Positions 63,169-64,000 of a stretch of DNA of 64,000 bases are shown here, piece after piece (position 1 is the first letter of the stretch; each line of letters starts with the position of its first letter). The position numbers and the translations under genes were made by a program. Source of the stretch: Ecdyonurus torrentis (lineage: Eukaryota; Arthropoda; Insecta; Ephemeroptera; Heptageniidae); the NCBI GenBank assembly GCA_949318235.1, contig OX439129.1, positions 24,485,874 to 24,549,873 on the forward strand, given 5' to 3'. The notes beneath the pieces are model-generated. The model worked only from the letters and a program-made list of their open reading frames with translations. It was not told where the DNA came from and searched no databases.

Positions 63169-64000
63169 TTACAATTGTTTTAAAGCCACTGATGCTGTTT
63201 TCAGAAGCTTTATATGTTCTTTTAATAAGCACTCTATTACACAATAACTTTCACTAGAATCTTCTACCCTGAACATTTTGCTCAGATCTTGCTCAACACT
63301 TTGTAACTTATTTTTAATTACAACATTTATAGCATTTATCACTTTTGAATTTGAGTAAATATCATTTTTACCAACACATAAGCAGTCAGCTATAAAGCAC
63401 ATCCCATCCCATGATAATCCCTCAACACTACACATGAATTTTGAATTAAACTGACTGCTGAAAGATACTCCAAGATAATTGCAAATCTCTACACTAGATA
63501 TTGAAACAAAATCAAATGGATTATCAGGAACAATAAATCCATATTCTAAGCAGAGAGTTAAGTTGTCATGTGGACCATAGCTGATGAATACCTGTAATCA
63601 TAATTGTCAAATTTGTAAACATAATATGTGTGTGCCTGTTGAGGGGGTGCAGGTATTTTACGGTGATTAATATTTTTAAATAAATTATTACTGGAAAGAA
63701 AAGTTACTTCTTTAAAAACAATGTCAAAATAAAATGTTAAAATATAATATAGTGTACCTGGTCATATTTATTGAACCAAGAAGAGCTCTTTAGTTGGTAG
63801 TATCCACCCGTACACTCAACGTGATTTGCAGCTATACTTGGAGAGTGATTTAGTAGATCAAGATAAGGAGCAAGTGCTAGACAATTACTATCTTTTATGA
63901 TGAGAGATTTGACCTCTGGCTTGCAATAAACAGCTCGAGAATTTACTGCACACCATGCCCAAATAAATTCTTCCCAGCCAATTTCTTTATCAAAATAATG
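63169..64000 (-). CDS. SETD4: SETD4 (SET domain methyltransferase), last two exons, partial
   Basis: SETD4 is a non-histone/histone lysine methyltransferase of the SET plus Rubisco-LSMT-like fold family. Exons: 64000-63758 (open at the window edge) and 63591-63169 (TAA), GT-AG, phase 0 at the junction; 221 codons visible. The first gives EEFIWAWCAVNSRAVY, then CLALAPYLDLLNHSP, the NHS motif of the SET core. The second begins VFISYGPHDNLTLCLEYGF, the YGxHDN signature with the catalytic-region tyrosine, followed by a poorly conserved helical C-terminal substrate-binding domain. The N-terminal part lies right of base 64000. SETD3 or plastid-type LSMT homologues are less likely because SYGPHDN plus WAWCAVN is typical of SETD4. 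Confidence 0.87.

Overview
The window is animal nuclear DNA. It is very AT-rich, protein-coding sequence comes as short GT-AG exons, and five conserved metazoan genes can be assembled by splicing. Long (TA)n, (GA)n, (GACA)n, (AAG)n and (AAAAG)n tracts and very many fold-back repeats fit an invertebrate. I cannot name the phylum from sequence alone.

Genes, left to right: the 3' end of NUDC (+, three last coding exons, stop at 6974); all coding exons of NPLOC4/NPL4 (-, 19012 to 8096, 12 exons, 655 aa); all coding exons of WIPI2, an Atg18-family gene (-, 37102 to 21754, 10 exons, about 461 aa); ABCB7, the mitochondrial ABC half-transporter (-, 12 coding exons from 59143 to 41770, first exon not found); and the last two exons of SETD4 (-, 64000 to 63169, running off the window). 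NUDC and NPLOC4 converge. The other four genes all run on the minus strand. The genes share no single pathway (dynein chaperoning, p97/VCP-Ufd1-Npl4 segregase, autophagosome formation, Fe-S export, lysine methylation), and no operon is suggested.

The rest is dominated by mobile DNA. Four groups stand out. (1) Penelope-like retroelements: a GIY-YIG endonuclease copy arranged as an inverted dimer (42939-44983), and two non-autonomous relatives carrying hammerhead ribozymes (47049-48459 and 60450-61891). All three are flanked by 13-14 bp target duplications, and a shared terminal hairpin (AACCGCGATGGTT) links them to many solo fragments. (2) Non-autonomous hAT-type elements with 8-bp duplications (11210-11791, 14098-15783, 32862-33339, 37575-39979, with 39071-39569 nested). 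(3) Palindromic MITEs with TA or TTAA target sites. (4) Three different fold-back elements placed end to end within (AT)n tracts (22481-27683). A 5'-truncated LINE tail with a perfect 12-bp duplication lies at 53937-54583.

The most novel-looking material is the self-cleaving-ribozyme inverted dimers, in which one palindrome arm has lost the ribozyme's stem II, and the (AT)n-targeting array of long fold-back elements.
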